From: Erythroxylum novogranatense
Taxonomy: Eukaryota > Streptophyta > Magnoliopsida > Malpighiales > Erythroxylaceae
Direction: 5' to 3'
NCBI GenBank assembly: GCA_029891385.1
Contig: CM057228.1
Span: forward strand, 50,617,783-50,681,782
Length of the DNA: 64,000 nucleotides
In this document: piece by piece, positions 10,740 through 22,926 of the stretch
Layout of the letters: every line of letters begins with the position of its first letter
Position numbering within the stretch: position 1 is the stretch's first letter
Position numbers and translations under genes: made by a program
Notes under the pieces: generated by a model
Told to the model about the DNA's origin: nothing
The model's database searches: none
The model's input: the letters and a program-made list of their open reading frames with translations, nothing else

Positions 10740-11640
10740 ACTCTTACAGAGAGGGTTAAGCAAGAAATGTTAGTTTTATTAGAGTTGAAGCTTATTTATA
10801 ATAGATTTTAAATTTTTAGTAATTTAATCAAAATTAAATTCTAATTTCAATTAAACCTTAATTAGAATTACAAATACTTTTAATTAAATACCAATTATAC
10901 CCAAATAAGATTTAGTATATCATATTGATCCTTATTTATTAAATATCTCATATTTAATCGTAAAGTTTCTCAAACTTTATAATGAAATTTAACTTGATTA
11001 AAAATAACTTTGTTTTCTTCAATTCATTCTTTATGTGAGGCCCATCAAGTACCCAAATGCGTTAGCAGTGGTTATTAATTATAACTCTAATTAATAATTA
11101 GAATTACATAAATTAAAACTCTTTTTATTTATCTTTAATTTAATAATTAAATAATTTATAATCATAAATCGAGATAGGCGTCTAGCAACGCATCATGACC
11201 ACCCAAATATTTAAGAATATCAGAGTAGTTTTGACTATCCTTTGCGCATGATTTTTTCTTATAATGCCTAAGAGAGAGCATGAAATTAATGTCTGCTCTT
11301 TTATAGTTCAATCATATTAGTTTCTCGCTATTAACAATCGATTCAATTAATGACATTTATAAACTATTTACAAAATATTATTTTATTTAGGCCAAGGATT
11401 TCTCGAATCAATACTATTCGAGAACAATGGAACATTCTCCCTAATTACTTTAGGGTGATAAATCCTATCTTGATCACATAACTACCTCCATATAGTTTAT
11501 GTTATATCTAATGACTACCAATTGGATGACCCTAATTAAGTAGGTCATAAGTAGTATCAAAACATAGTAATTCATATACAAGATAACTTTGGAGACCTTA
11601 AGTCAAAGAATCACTTATACAATCATTACAATGAGAATTA
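10740..11640 (-). mobile_element. Degenerate copia-type LTR remnant
   Basis: Read in the same orientation as the LTRs of element D, this stretch shows the same sequence of landmarks at similar spacing: a phrase like 'gtgagGCCCATcAagtac', a TTAATTATTAATCT-like region, 'CTAGCAACGCATCATGAC' (D has CTAGCAACACATCATGAC at about 51,558) and, further on, 'AGACCTTAAGTCaAAGaAtCacTTatac' matching D's 'acctcaagtctaaggatacttg'. This suggests an old, divergent copia LTR. No internal region was found and the ends are not defined. Confidence 0.4.
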
Positions 11641-11643
11641 GGC

Positions 11644-11925
11644 ATAAAGTTGCAGAGCTAGTTTTATATCACTTACCCGTGATTGGTTAACCACTAGTTA
11701 TAAAGCTAGTTGTATATCAGTTATCTGTAATAGGTTAATCACTATACATCGGTAGTTACAGGGATGGTTTTGCATCGTTTACCTACAACTAGTTAATTAT
11801 TAGTTACGGAGCTAGTTGTAAATCACTTACCCCCATTTGGTTAATTGTTATAGACTGGTAATTATAGAGCTAATTCTATATCGCTTAACCGTACTAGGTT
11901 AACCATTACACACCAGTAAAATAAA
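11644..11925. repeat. Degenerate tandem repeat, unit about 48-58 bp, about 5 copies
   Basis: Each copy has the pattern 'GGTTAAYCAYTA...AGTTAYRGAGCTAGTT-TATATCRCTTACC'. Copies begin roughly at 11,644 (partial), 11,685, 11,735, 11,792, 11,840 and 11,898 (partial). Copies differ at many sites, so the array is old. Confidence 0.7.
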
Positions 11926-13378
11926 ATGTATAAAACCTATAAGTGTACCATAGGCTAAAAACTATTTCCTTTTTATCAACCAATAATATCATCTCAAAGT
12001 AAACTCAAATCATATAAGATTTAACTTTCAAACTTCAATTCATATATTGTTAAAACATAATCTTATACTAGCAATATTAACTTATAATGCATCATTCACA
12101 TAAAACTCATATCAATATTTACTTCATGATAGAATGAAAATCATTTTCATAAAATCAATTTAATATACACTCACAGTTTTGCAACTTATTGTCAAGAATA
12201 CTCACGCGTTCTATACCTCTCTTTAAAGTGCATTTCGTTTAGGCATTTGTTTCCAAATTAGGAAATAAGGCATTTAAAACTATATATTTAGTTTAACTGA
12301 ATTCAAAATTAGTATTTAATCATATAACATGTACAGTTATCATATTTCTGCTTACTTCCATAAGCCAACCTATTGTTCTCCATTTCAAAGTCTAACTTCA
12401 AAAATCACATAAATTCCATCTTTTACCCATTCTAACTTATCAATTTCTTCAAAACACTATCTCACGTAATTAATTCACCATAACCATAATCAAACTTCAA
12501 CAACTCACACCAACAACTACATTTCCTCTTAAAGCCAAATTGTCCTCACTGCACACATATATATATTATCCTTTCAATTTGTTTTTGATTTTCTAATACA
12601 ATTCACATAAGATTCATGTCAAGTATCATCCAAACGTATCATAAACCATTTCAACTTCATACTTTCCATATACACTTCGTGTATGAAATGTTCCAAATAA
12701 TAACATAACACTTCATTTAATAATTCCAGTGTCACAAATATATTTAATGATCATCCATATTCACATTCACATGGTCATTACTTTATAACCATACTTTTAT
12801 ACTGAAAATGCCCCTAAGGCTAAACTTAACACTTTTTACATTAAACCTTTCCAAATTCAGTTCAAATTTAATTCTTTTTCATTTCTTTACTTCATTAGCA
12901 TCAAAACCATGATATGAACCTCATGAAACATCAAAATAGGATTTTGGATCAAATCACACTTAAAAAAATTTAGCCATGGTTGATTCTTCCTATCTTGATT
13001 TTCTTAGTTTATTTTCTTGTTTTGAACCCTTAAATGCTTCTAATCTCATTATCTACTCCATGGTTAGTCAAAAATCATCATTTATCTTAAATACATCCAT
13101 CCCACACAAAAAAAGCACAAAACCAGAAATAAAAGCTAGAAAAAATTACTACTTTTCCTTCAAATTTTTAGGTAATTGTTGAGCACCTGTACTTAATCAA
13201 GATCTCTTCAAATCTTCATCATAACCTATAAAAAATGGAAGCATCTTCTTCTTCCTCTCTTTGGCTATAATTCTGCTTTCTTTTCTCCTTCTCCTTTTTG
13301 TTTTTTTAACACTCACGACTACTCTCTCAAAATGAAGAAGGTTTTTCTTACTTTTGGCCTTTTTATACTCCTTAATGC
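11926..13378 (-). mobile_element. Probable old gypsy-type LTR remnant, minus strand
   Basis: On the minus strand the segment contains purine-rich 'ggagaaggagaaaagaaag', 'gaggaagaagaagatg' and other phrases laid out as in the first half of the chromovirus LTRs of this window, and the sequence beyond the F insertion (from 43,642) appears to continue it. No clear LTR ends or coding region were seen, so this is a weak assignment. A short plus-strand open frame at 12,976-13,182 has no domain. Confidence 0.3.
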
Positions 13379-13472
13379 TTTACTGATAGGTGCTTAATTG
13401 ATTATAAAAATATTCCATAACACTTAGTGATTACTGACGCGAAATTGCTCAAGATACTTACTTTGACTCATA

Positions 13473-16400
13473 TGTTGGGCACCGAATCGTATTAAACATG
13501 TTTATGTTATTTTTGAGGTTTAATTTGAAAATTTATTTTTGTTGGACTTAATTGAGGTTTATAGTGTTTAGAGGGATGGAAATTAAATGTGGGATTAGTT
13601 TAAATTAGAGTTAAATTGTTGTTAGAAATTGAATGGAATAAAATGGCTTGAGGGTATTTTGGGAAGTTTATATATGTTCTAAGAGTCTAAGCTTTGAATG
13701 AGGGATAGATGAGTCTTTGATTAGTCCATTTAAAAACAAAAGGAAGAGAAGTAATGGTGGAGTCGTGCATGTAGGAGGAAGAAGAAAAATTTTATCAAGA
13801 AAGGAATGATTTTACCAAAACTACGTAGTTTTGGATAAGTGAGGCTTAAGTTTTTAAGTTAAGAAGGCATGTGTTAGGCTATTAAAAGGGTGAGTCACGA
13901 AATTTCTAGAAAGGGAGAGGGAGAGTTTCGTGTATGTAGAAGAAGAAGAAGAAGAAGAAGGAGAAGAGGAAGAAGAGACTTAGGTTTTTAGAATTTTCTT
14001 GCATGGTGAAGAGTAGTAGAGGGCTTAAGAAGGAGAAGAGAAAGAAAGGTTTAAGAGTTTATCAAGCCAAGAGGGAGAGCAATTTTCGTGGGTCTCCTTT
14101 CAAGGTAAGAAAAATGATAAATTCTTTGGGTTTATGAGTGGGTTTTGATGCTTAGAGCTTGGGTAAGGTTTGGGTTAAGTTAGATAGGTTTAATTTCCAT
14201 GTTTTTCTTTCCTAGGTTTGTTTAATTTTGGGATATCCCATGTTAATTGGATTATATTTGGCTAATGAAGGTGAAGAGAGGTTAGTAGAACAAGAAGCAA
14301 GATCAATTGATCAAATTCAAGGCTAAAGGTTTAAGGTGGGTAATTTCTTAATGATTGAGTTAATGAACTTGTTAAAGTTCTATAATAAATGCTATTAAAT
14401 ACTATTGAATGCTTTGAAATGATTTATCCATATTGCTTGTATTTTCTTGAAATGGTTTGAATATATATATGACATATGAAAATGTGTATATGATTGTTGA
14501 ACAAGTGAAAAATAGATTTGAATGGCAATTATGTGAAAATGGATGTTGCAAGGTTCATTGAGGACTAATGTGTATAAAATGCATGAATGATGTGATATGC
14601 ATGTTTCTATGGGTTTAGGGTGGTCCTTTATGTGATAGGTGCACCTATATAGGCTTTTCCTGCCTGCCCGCAAGTGACTATGGAGTTCCTCACGGACTCC
14701 CTCATGTGTTCACGGCTACACATGACCGTTTTACGGAAGTTTGTAGTACGTCTTGTTAGACCCACCCGAAAACCAATTTATGTGTGACTATATTATGTGC
14801 TGTCTAAGTTGTTCTTGTGTGATATATTGTTTTATAATTTTCTTTAATCATTTGATATTAATGAAGAGATGGCTTATGACAAAGAGGTTTAGTTCAATTG
14901 TTTGAGAATAAATTAATAAAGGATTTTGGCATGTTTATTCTTAGTTATTAAGTTTTTACCCACGGAGTCGTCGAGCTCACCCCCCATTTTCCCCTCCATA
15001 GGTCATGAGCGAGAAACCGAGGCATCGCATCGGGAATGAGGCATTACTCCAATGCAATTTTTGGTTTTTAAATTCATATGTTTGAAACCAAGGCTTTAAA
15101 TAGCATTTTGGAATGTATTTTGTACTTTGTTTCTTGAAACTATGATGTAATTGGGCTAAAATGCCCTCTAAAGCTTTGTAATAACTTTGAATTTCATGTA
15201 AATGCAAGATTGCTGACTTTCAATTGTAATTTATGTAATTTGCTTATGTTTTATACACATGCATCATTGTATAGCTATATTTGACAAAAAGATGGTTTGA
15301 GTTTGCATGTTTTGCATTTGGAATGGAATAGAAGTTTAGGAGTGTGGTTGTTGCCTTGAAATTGAGTTTGGAGATACTTTTGGGATTGATTTATGCTATG
15401 TGAAGTTGGATATTGAGTTTTATGCAAGTGGTGGAGCTAGGATTGAAGTTTTGGCTAGTTGTATTTTCAAGGGAAGTTTTGTCAAATTTTCCTAAAATTT
15501 GATAGAAACTTCACTTGAGATTTAGTCCCTCTTAGGGCTTGAATTGGATCGGGAAGTCTTTTGAAGTTTGTATTAGAGGTTCATATCTTTCCAATGACAT
15601 ATAATGTGTCTCATTTGGACTTAGGGTCAAAAAGTTATGAGGTTTAGAACACATTCAGTCACTGTTCAATTAGCTATGTTACTGTTTCATTGGATCTTTT
15701 ATGGACAGTGCCTTTGAGTGGCTTTTTACCTTGCTTAATGATGGAATTAACATTTACATCCTTCATAAGAGTTTTAGAGCATCTAGTTATCTTTCCATTG
15801 AGGTATAATATTTAATTATTAGAAGTTGGAGGAAGAAGTTATAAGAATGGGAAGATAACAACTAAAGTCATGCTTGTTGTTCATATAGCTTATGAAGTTA
15901 TGATAACCTTGATGACAAATGATTGAAATCCATGGTTTGATGAACCCATTCAAGTTGGAAATTGTGATTTTGGTGAGTTGAACTTGGAGTACAAAGTGTT
16001 TAGATTTTGGAATGAGTAAATTTGAAAGTGTATAAATGGTTATGAAGTTAGGTTGAAGATTGAGATGCATTGGAAGAAGATTTGAAGTTTTGTGAATTTG
16101 CATGTCCGTTGAACGGACGTAAATATCCGTTAAACAGACAGCCTCGGGTGTAAAAACACCCCTTCCCTTGCCCGTGTCCGTTAAACGGACTTGCATGTCC
16201 GTTTAATGGACATTTGCGAACCATTTGGGACCCTTTCACCCGTACCTGTCCGTTAAACGGACATGGATGTCCGTTTAACGGACAGATACGGGAAAGATGG
16301 TGGATTTTCGAATTTTTAGAGGCCGATTCTCGTTTTTTGGTCTTCATGAAAGTTGTATATCTAGATGTCTACTTTCTAATGGTACAAAAACGAAAGAATT

Positions 16401-16975
16401 ACGATTTATAGATCAAAAGTTATGGTAATCGCGCCAAAATATGTTTAAATTGATTTAGGATTTGAACATACTTGATTCTTTTGGGCATAAATTCCTCATC
16501 CGACCTCCAATTGAAGCGAGGCTTGAACCATTCGATTCCTAAGACATATATTTTTCTTTCCAAAACAATTGGTAACATTTGGAGTCAAATTGCAAAAGTT
16601 TGCTTTAAAGTAAGTGAGAGATCGGTTTGAAGATCATATTTTGAGTATGAGCTCTGTTAGACTTTTTGAGCATAACTTGAGTTATATAACTCTTTTTGAG
16701 GTGATTCTTGTCACAAAACGAACTTGAGGCATAGATCTACAATTTATATGAAGAAGTCAACCTATGATTTTGATGTTTAAATAGTGTGCGCTCACCACGA
16801 ATGTGGAGTTACAGCTAAGGACCCTGAAAGGTTAATAGCACAAGGTTTATGATTATGCAGTTTTAATGAAGAAACAAGTTTTCCATCGTGGTGAGGAATC
16901 CCTCCCTCGTGGGATGCACGTCCAGATATCACGAAGGACGTCAGACCCGTGTCTCACCGGGGTGGGGTTCCAACA
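13473..16975 (+). repeat. 5' LTR of element A (3503 bp)
   Basis: Terminal TGTTGG...CCAACA. Internal landmarks: a GAA/AGA-rich stretch near 13,940-13,975; 'ACCCACGGAGTCGTCGAGCTCACC' region near 14,955; 'AATGCCCTCTAAAGC' near 15,160; a palindrome array at 16,104-16,283. The 3' LTR matches from 13,572 onward but lacks about 90 bp of the start. Short open frames inside the LTR are not genes. Confidence 0.92.
16104..16283. repeat. Six copies of a 15-nt palindromic motif (GTCCGTTTAACGGAC) in LTR A
   Basis: Copies at 16,104-16,118, 16,125-16,139, 16,176-16,190, 16,197-16,211, 16,248-16,262 and 16,269-16,283, arranged as three close pairs with members about 21 nt apart. Most keep the two GTCCGTT/AACGGAC arms, with a few single changes. 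The 3' LTR keeps four copies. Confidence 0.9.
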
Positions 16976-16979
16976 CTTA

Positions 16980-16991
16980 TGGTATCAAAGC
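16980..16991 (+). other. Primer-binding site of element A (initiator tRNA-Met)
   Basis: TGGTATCAAAGC lies 5 nt after the LTR end. It matches the plant initiator tRNA-Met complement TGGTATCAGAGC except for one G-to-A change. Minus-strand DNA synthesis would start here. Confidence 0.85.
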
Positions 16992-17236
16992 TTTCGGTTA
17001 AGGTTCGGGTAGAAGGAGAACTGTAGGGTTTGCAGGACCTACATCAAAATTTCATGATTTGTGTTACTTGCATTGTTTGAATTGCTTTTACATACATTCA
17101 TGGTGATTTTGACTAAATGTTGATTTTTGCATGATTCTGACCGGGTTTTTCATGATTTAAATCGTACGATACATTTTGACAAATTGTTTTTGCATGAACT
17201 AAAGTTTTTCACTGGTTTTATTTTTGAAGGAGTATT

Positions 17237-18253
17237 ATGCCACCTCGGAATAGAACTCGAGGAGTCCGACTTCGATCTCGCTCTCACCAGGGGAGCACAG
17301 ATGAGTCTCATGTCCCGCAAAATGCGAGGACACACTCTGCTCCTAGCTCAGAAGCACCAAGTGTGCAACCTGAGGAGCCTCCTCCTCCTCCTCCTTCTGT
17401 GCCTGTGATGGACCCGCAATTTTTCCAGGCCTTTGCCCAGGCTTTCACCTTCGCCATGGGTCAAGGGTCTCAGGTTCCGGTGCCAGCTCCAGTGGTTAGG
17501 GCAGTATGATAAGCTGAGGAAGTTTGGAGCGGTGGACTTCCATGGTACCACCAATCCAGAGGAAGCTGAAGCTTGGATGAAGAGGACAGAGAGAGTCTTG
17601 GTTCAGATGAAGTGCTCTGATGATGAGAAGCTGGAGTATGCAGTTAGTTTACTGCAGGGAGATGCTCTACACTGGTGGGAGTCAGTGCCACAGAGTCAAG
17701 TTGTGCCACCAGTACTCACATGGAGGGCCTTCGGAGAGTTATTCAGAAAGAAGTACCTTTCCCGGGTCTACATACAGGAAAAAGCTTGAGAGTTTTTGAA
17801 TCTGACTCAGAGGGAGATGTCTGTGAGTGAGTATGAGTTAAGATTCACTCAATTATCTCGGTATGCACCTCATATAGTGGCGAATGAAGAAGATAAGTGC
17901 CGTAAGTTTGAGGGAGGCCTCCACTTGGGTATCAAGGAGAAGGTGATCCTCCATAACTTCTGTGATTATCAACGGTGGTGGATCTTGACTCAGCCGAGAA
18001 GTCAAGAACATCAGGCAGGAGGTGAGTAGGAAGAGGAAGAGCAGAGAGCAGTCTTCCAGGAGAGGGGGTAGTGTGCAGACAGCTGTCAGGGGTGAAAAGA
18101 GTTTCCGTGCTCAGAGTCAAGGTGGCGAGTGTCCCTCGTGCAGAGAAAGAGCGATTGAGGCGAGGATCAGTGCAAGCTTCCTCAGTGGGAGGAAACAGTA
18201 GAACAGAGAGAAGTAGGAATCAGAACCTTGTATGTGAGCACTGTGGGAATATG
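17237..18253 (+). pseudogene. Element A gag (capsid), 5' part up to the B insertion
   Basis: The ATG at 17,237 opens a basic start ('MPPRNRTRG...') and a Pro-rich segment. A frameshift near 17,500 leads to the conserved Retrotrans_gag domain (17,500-17,980), with 'FHGTTNPEEAEAW', 'LLQGDALHWW' and 'EYELRFTQLSRYA'. A TGA at 17,787 replaces an Arg codon (element B has AGG there; CGA-to-TGA is a possible route). The part after 18,000 is Arg/Ser-rich and reaches the zinc knuckle 'CEHCGN', where element B is inserted at 18,253. The knuckle resumes at 35,154. Gag would form virus-like particles in the cytoplasm. As written it is interrupted; B's gag is the nearest relative. Confidence 0.88.
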
Positions 18254-18966
18254 TGTTGGGCCCCGATTCGCTTTAAGCTTGTTTTCTTTATTTTGAGGTT
18301 TAGATTGATTAAGTCCTTTTAGTTAGAATTTTTGTGTTTAGTTAATAGAAATAAATTGAAAGGGTTTAGTTAAAATTAGAATTTTAATAAGTTGGTGTAA
18401 GATTAATTTAGGAAGTTGCTTGGGTGTTTAAGGCTTAAGGCTCAGGAAATGGGCTTTTAGCCCATTTTACATGACAATTTAATGAACAATGAAAGAATTA
18501 AAAGGAGAGAAAAAGGAAAGCAAATGGATGATTCAGTATGAATGTGAGAAGTGGGCAAAAATCATAAGGAAGGAGGGCTTTTATCAAGTGACGTAGTTTT
18601 GGTGAAGGCTTAGTTATAAGTTAAAATCAAAGTCTTTAGGCTTTTAAGTTAGAAACTCACGAAGCTTACAAGAGAAAGGAGAAAAAGAGAAGAGATTTTT
18701 GGCTATGTGAAGAGGAGAAGAAAAAGAAGAAAAGAGTAGGAGCTTTGTTGATTTATTGCTAGAGAAAGGAGAGTTTAAGAGTTTACTTAAGAAGAAAGAG
18801 GAAGAGGAAGAGGTTAATCCTTCCTTAAAAGCAAAAGAGCAAGTTCGTGGGTTTTGACCTAAGGTAAGGAATTTTGGATTTCTTTGAGTTTTTTAGGTTA
18901 GTTTTAGTTTAAATGGCTTAGTTAAGGTATGGGTAAAGTTAGGTAGGTGTTTTTCCATACTTTCAT

Positions 18967-20882
18967 TGTAAGTGTAAGTCGACTTATGCTTGCTCGGTAC
19001 TGATAAGTCGCCTTGTTCACCAGTGTAAGTCGACTTATGGATGTCCAGTACCGTTAGATTGTTAGAGTAGTGCCCAAAGACAATCCCTTTAGCGCTTTTA
19101 TTCAAAGTCGTATGACTTTATGAATAAATAAAGAAAGGCATATTTCATTAATTTGATATTCATGAGCAGTGTTTATGAATTGATTGGATCTTTAATCGAA
19201 TTAATGAAGTCCATGATATATGACATAGCATGAAGGAAATTATGATGTCATCATACTACCGAGATTCCTATCATGTGCAATTATGTCAAGATTCAAATTT
19301 TCCTAGTCATAGGATTAATGAGACCGACATCATTAATCCGGTTAGACTAGCACATGTCATATTCCTTGATTGGATCAAGCGGTGGATCTCGAAGCGTAAA
19401 TATGAGATATTTAGAGTTGACATGTGGATGCTTACTAGCGGTAGTAAGTACATTGGATGACCCGCCATGAGATCATCACATGGATATCTTCTTCTAGTGT
19501 CGGTGATAATCTCATCATAGCAATGGTGTAAGTATCCTTAGACTTGAGGTACTCGAGGATATCTTGATATCCGATTACGTGCTTTGACTCCATTCCTTGT
19601 TGCCTTCCGAGGTCGCTCATAGGGTGGTGCTTGGGTACGACTTGAGGTATTCAAGGTAATTGAGTAGCCAATAAAGGATTCACCACTTACGGATTAGCGT
19701 AAGAGATACCCATGGCCTCTTGTCGGGATCATTACTTGTAAGGTCGGCGTGAAATATGTCATGAAGAGTGTCCTCATTGACATATAGAGTAATGAGTCCT
19801 GGGCGAGAACTAATTTCACTGGGCTAGACTCGGCCTAGTGAGAGTTGACACTTTGACCATACTCATAACCAAGTGGGGTATAGGATGGTGAAAGGACGAA
19901 TTGCACGGTAATTGTCTATGGAAGGGTTCGTGATCTGGTTCGTGATGAATTCATCAAACCGATTACTTTCCGGTCAATTGGGGTTCATGATGTGTTGCTA
20001 GACGCCGCTCATGACTTGCTCAGATTAATTATTAATCTAAGTGGCCAACATAACCGGGAACCTAAAGGGTCACATGCATAAGAGTGATTTAGAGAATCTG
20101 TAAAATAGTAATTGGACAGAGTTCCAATTATGGAGAGCATTAGGATTAAATGGATCCCGATGAGATCGGGATATGTCCCGATGAGATCGCGACATCGATA
20201 TTGCTAAGAAAGGTCTCCGGAGCGTTTTCGGTACCGGGGCCTGGTAGGCCGGTAGGACCGACCCCAGTTGGACTGGACCTTAGCAATTATATTCTAATTA
20301 ATTAATTAATTAGTTATTATATATATTAGGCATGTGGACGTTGGTAAGGGTGAAGAGGATAAAAGTTTGACTTTTCAACCTTGATTATTTAATCCATTAA
20401 TTAGTTAATGGCCATTAAGCTTCCACATGTTGACATCTTATGGTAAGTTATTTTAAGTGATTAAATAACTATAAGATGGCTTGCTTAAGAAGGTGAACGA
20501 CGGTTTTTGAAGGAGGAGAAGAAAGAACTTAAAAGGTTAAGTTAGGTTATGAAAAATGTTTCATAGTCTCTTCTCTCTTTAGCAACCATCGATTTCTCTC
20601 TTCCTCCAAGCAAGTGTTCAGCGTCAATCCAAGCTCTCTAGAGGAAAAAGGTAAGGTCTAGCAGCCTTTAATTTGTCCTAGCTATTCCCGGGTCAAAGGG
20701 GTTTGTCCCGGTTAGGTTTTCTGATCTCTGCGTGGATACCTTTAGAGATAATCTCTATTGGCTATTTAGGTTTGAGTCTTCATACCGACACATAGATCCT
20801 GGCCTTCGGGAAGGTCCCGGTGACAAAATTTTTTGTTTTCCGCACCTTGTACATGTGATGTACATCCTGGGATTTTCCTACA
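18967..20882 (+). repeat. 5' LTR of copia element C (1916 bp)
   Basis: Begins TGTAAGTGTAAGTCGACTT and ends GGGATTTTCCTACA next to a primer-binding site. The first 75 bp hold three copies of the AAGTCGACTT palindrome or a close variant. It is the inverse-orientation homologue of both D LTRs. Short open frames inside (for example 19,230-19,460) are not genes. Confidence 0.9.
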
Positions 20883-20883
20883 G

Positions 20884-20896
20884 TGGTATCAGAGCC
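20884..20896 (+). other. Primer-binding site of copia C (initiator tRNA-Met)
   Basis: TGGTATCAGAGCC, one nucleotide after the LTR end, is an exact match to the plant initiator tRNA-Met 3' complement. Confidence 0.92.
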
Positions 20897-22009
20897 ACTT
20901 GTGTCGTGTATGAAGCTAAAACCCTAGCTAGATCGGAAGCCCTATGTGAATTTGACGTTGATGCATGTGTGCTGTCCCAATTTCGATTCTGTATAGGGAT
21001 ATGTTTTTCAAAATTTTTCTGCCCAGAATTGTTCATAACATGTTATAGAATATGTCTGTGAAATATGAGAATTTATCAATTTGATTTGATTTAGTTTTGC
21101 TATTTTATTCCCTAAGGTTCTAGATGCTGTTTTGTGACACATTCTGTGAACAGGCATATGTATAAATTCGATAATAAATTCTAGAAATTTTTTTTTCGGA
21201 TTTGCCTTCACCAACATGTCCCTAAGATGTTTTTGAATGTCTATGTGGATGGAAAAGTGTTTTCAAGGTGATTTGCTATTTATTCACGAATTTATTCTAT
21301 GCTGTTGGGAATAGCTGTGTTGATGAACACAGATTTTGAATCGGTTTTGTTTCTTAGGTTGACTGAGTTTTTGATGGCTATAAATCCTGAAAAAATTCAT
21401 GAAGCATTTTCTGAACATGTAGTAACCTATGTAATTTTCTCAGAATTAATTGAAATTGTTTCAATGATTATTTCTAGCAAAAGGTAAAACTTGGCAGTTT
21501 TGTGAAAATTGCTAGGACTGTTTTGTTTGGCATAATTGAATGTGCATTTTTCAGTTCCAATGCCTTGGACCATTTTTAATGTGATTGAAAATGTGTTATC
21601 TTGATGTGGTATGCTTGCCAAACTGAATTGCTTGAAATTGGTTTTCCAAGAATTTTCGGATGCCGAATAGGTCACATTAGCGTCTCGTTAGTGTATTTCA
21701 TTATCTTGTTTGTTTTGGCCGTCATAATTTTTGTGACTTGTGCCGGAGTAATTTGATAACGTATGGACTAGCTAGAGATGCTTAGGGTGATAATTTGGTG
21801 TTCCTAAATTGTTTGGATATCTTTGAGTTTTGACTCGGTTTCAAACTTTTCTTATATGGTTTGACCATATATGGCAATCATGGTACAATGAAGTGTTCAT
21901 TGATACATCATATTAACAGATATTACCTTAGGTATGTTGGTATTGTGAATTGGGATTACATGGATTGAGGAATTAGCTGATTAGAAAGTATAGCAATTCT
22001 TGCTGGATG

Positions 22010-22140
22010 AGTCGACTTGTATTGTACATACGTCGACTTGTTCTAGGTATTGCCATAAGGCGACTTGTATCGTATAAGTCGACTTGTGTATGGGCAGGGG
22101 CATAAGGCGACTTGCATTCTGATGTAAGGCGACTTATGAC
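22010..22140. repeat. Six degenerate copies of the AAGTCGACTT motif in the C leader
   Basis: Forms seen in order: GAGTCGACTT, ACGTCGACTT, AAGGCGACTT, AAGTCGACTT, AAGGCGACTT, AAGGCGACTT. The T-to-G form (AAGGCGACTT) is common here but was not seen in the D leader array. Confidence 0.85.
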
Positions 22141-22333
22141 ACGCTCAGGTTGGATGATGGATGATTATAAGGATGGATTCAATGTGATTGATGAAACCTA
22201 AATCATTCCATATAGTCCTGGCGACTATAATCCTTCAGCTTGGAGTCTAGAGTTCGAAATTCCTCCTCGGATTATGAAAACTAACGCCTTCCATTAATAT
22301 GGTAAGAACCAGAGTTCTTCTAGGGTTGGGTTG

Positions 22334-22717
22334 TTGAGCTAACCTCAAACTCACTCTATACGAATATGTTCGAACCATGAAAATGAGATTTTCGGATTAA
22401 TGGGTCGGTTTTCCTAGAAGCGTTGATTTGTTGAGCTAACCTCAAGGTCAACGTGGATGAGGCGGTTAGGTAGTGTACATCGGATGTACGCGCATCAAAG
22501 AGTTGATAACCCAATGTAAGTGCGCACATCAACAAGTTGATAGCACTGGACGATAGTTGTGTCTAAGATGTAATTGGTATGTCTGATACCTCCCGAGACA
22601 TAAGGTGGCTTGTTGAGCTAACCTTAAGGTCATTCTTAATGTCGGTTATCAATGATGCAATTGGTATGACTGATACCTACCGATTGACCTAAGAAGTGGC
22701 TTGTTGGGCAAACCCAA
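22334..22717 (+). repeat. Four dispersed hairpin repeats in the C leader
   Basis: Core TTGTTGRG...CYCAAGGTCA. Stem-loop cores: 22,334-22,348 (TTGAG/CTCAA), 22,431-22,445 (TTGAG/CTCAA), 22,613-22,627 (TTGAG/CTTAA, a G-U pair), 22,704-22,717 (TTGGG/CCCAA). Both arms change together, which favours a folded RNA. Confidence 0.75.
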
Positions 22718-22926
22718 GGTCATTCTTAGCAATGTCGGATATCGACCCACTAGGACATTATGTCATATTGTTTCTTTGGATTCGTAAAGAGGGTTATGGA
22801 TTCTAGGAAACTAGTGGGAGCCATTTGCATGTCATGCAAGTCCTTATGATCATGCAAACATTTCTATTCTATCATTCTTTCTCTCTCTCTATGCTTAGGT
22901 TGATTGAAGATATCTTTCAGTGTGAA

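Larger units (their letters stand above)
20897..22920 (+). other. Non-coding leader of copia C
   Basis: About 2 kb between primer site and gag, unusually long. Recognisable parts: degenerate copies of a 10-bp palindrome at about 22,010-22,140 and four hairpin repeats at 22,334-22,717. Open frames in it (20,732-21,061 and 21,299-21,487) have no domain. The leader of D has the same layout. Confidence 0.75.

Noticed and set aside
13940..13975. GAA microsatellite in LTR A as a separate feature of interest
   Set aside because: Ordinary simple-repeat length change between the two LTRs; mentioned under the LTR entries only.
16048..16411. Open frames with repeated Cys-Pro-Asn-Gly-His blocks, zinc-finger-like at first sight
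   Set aside because: They are translations of the GTCCGTTTAACGGAC palindromes inside an LTR, on both strands; not a protein family.
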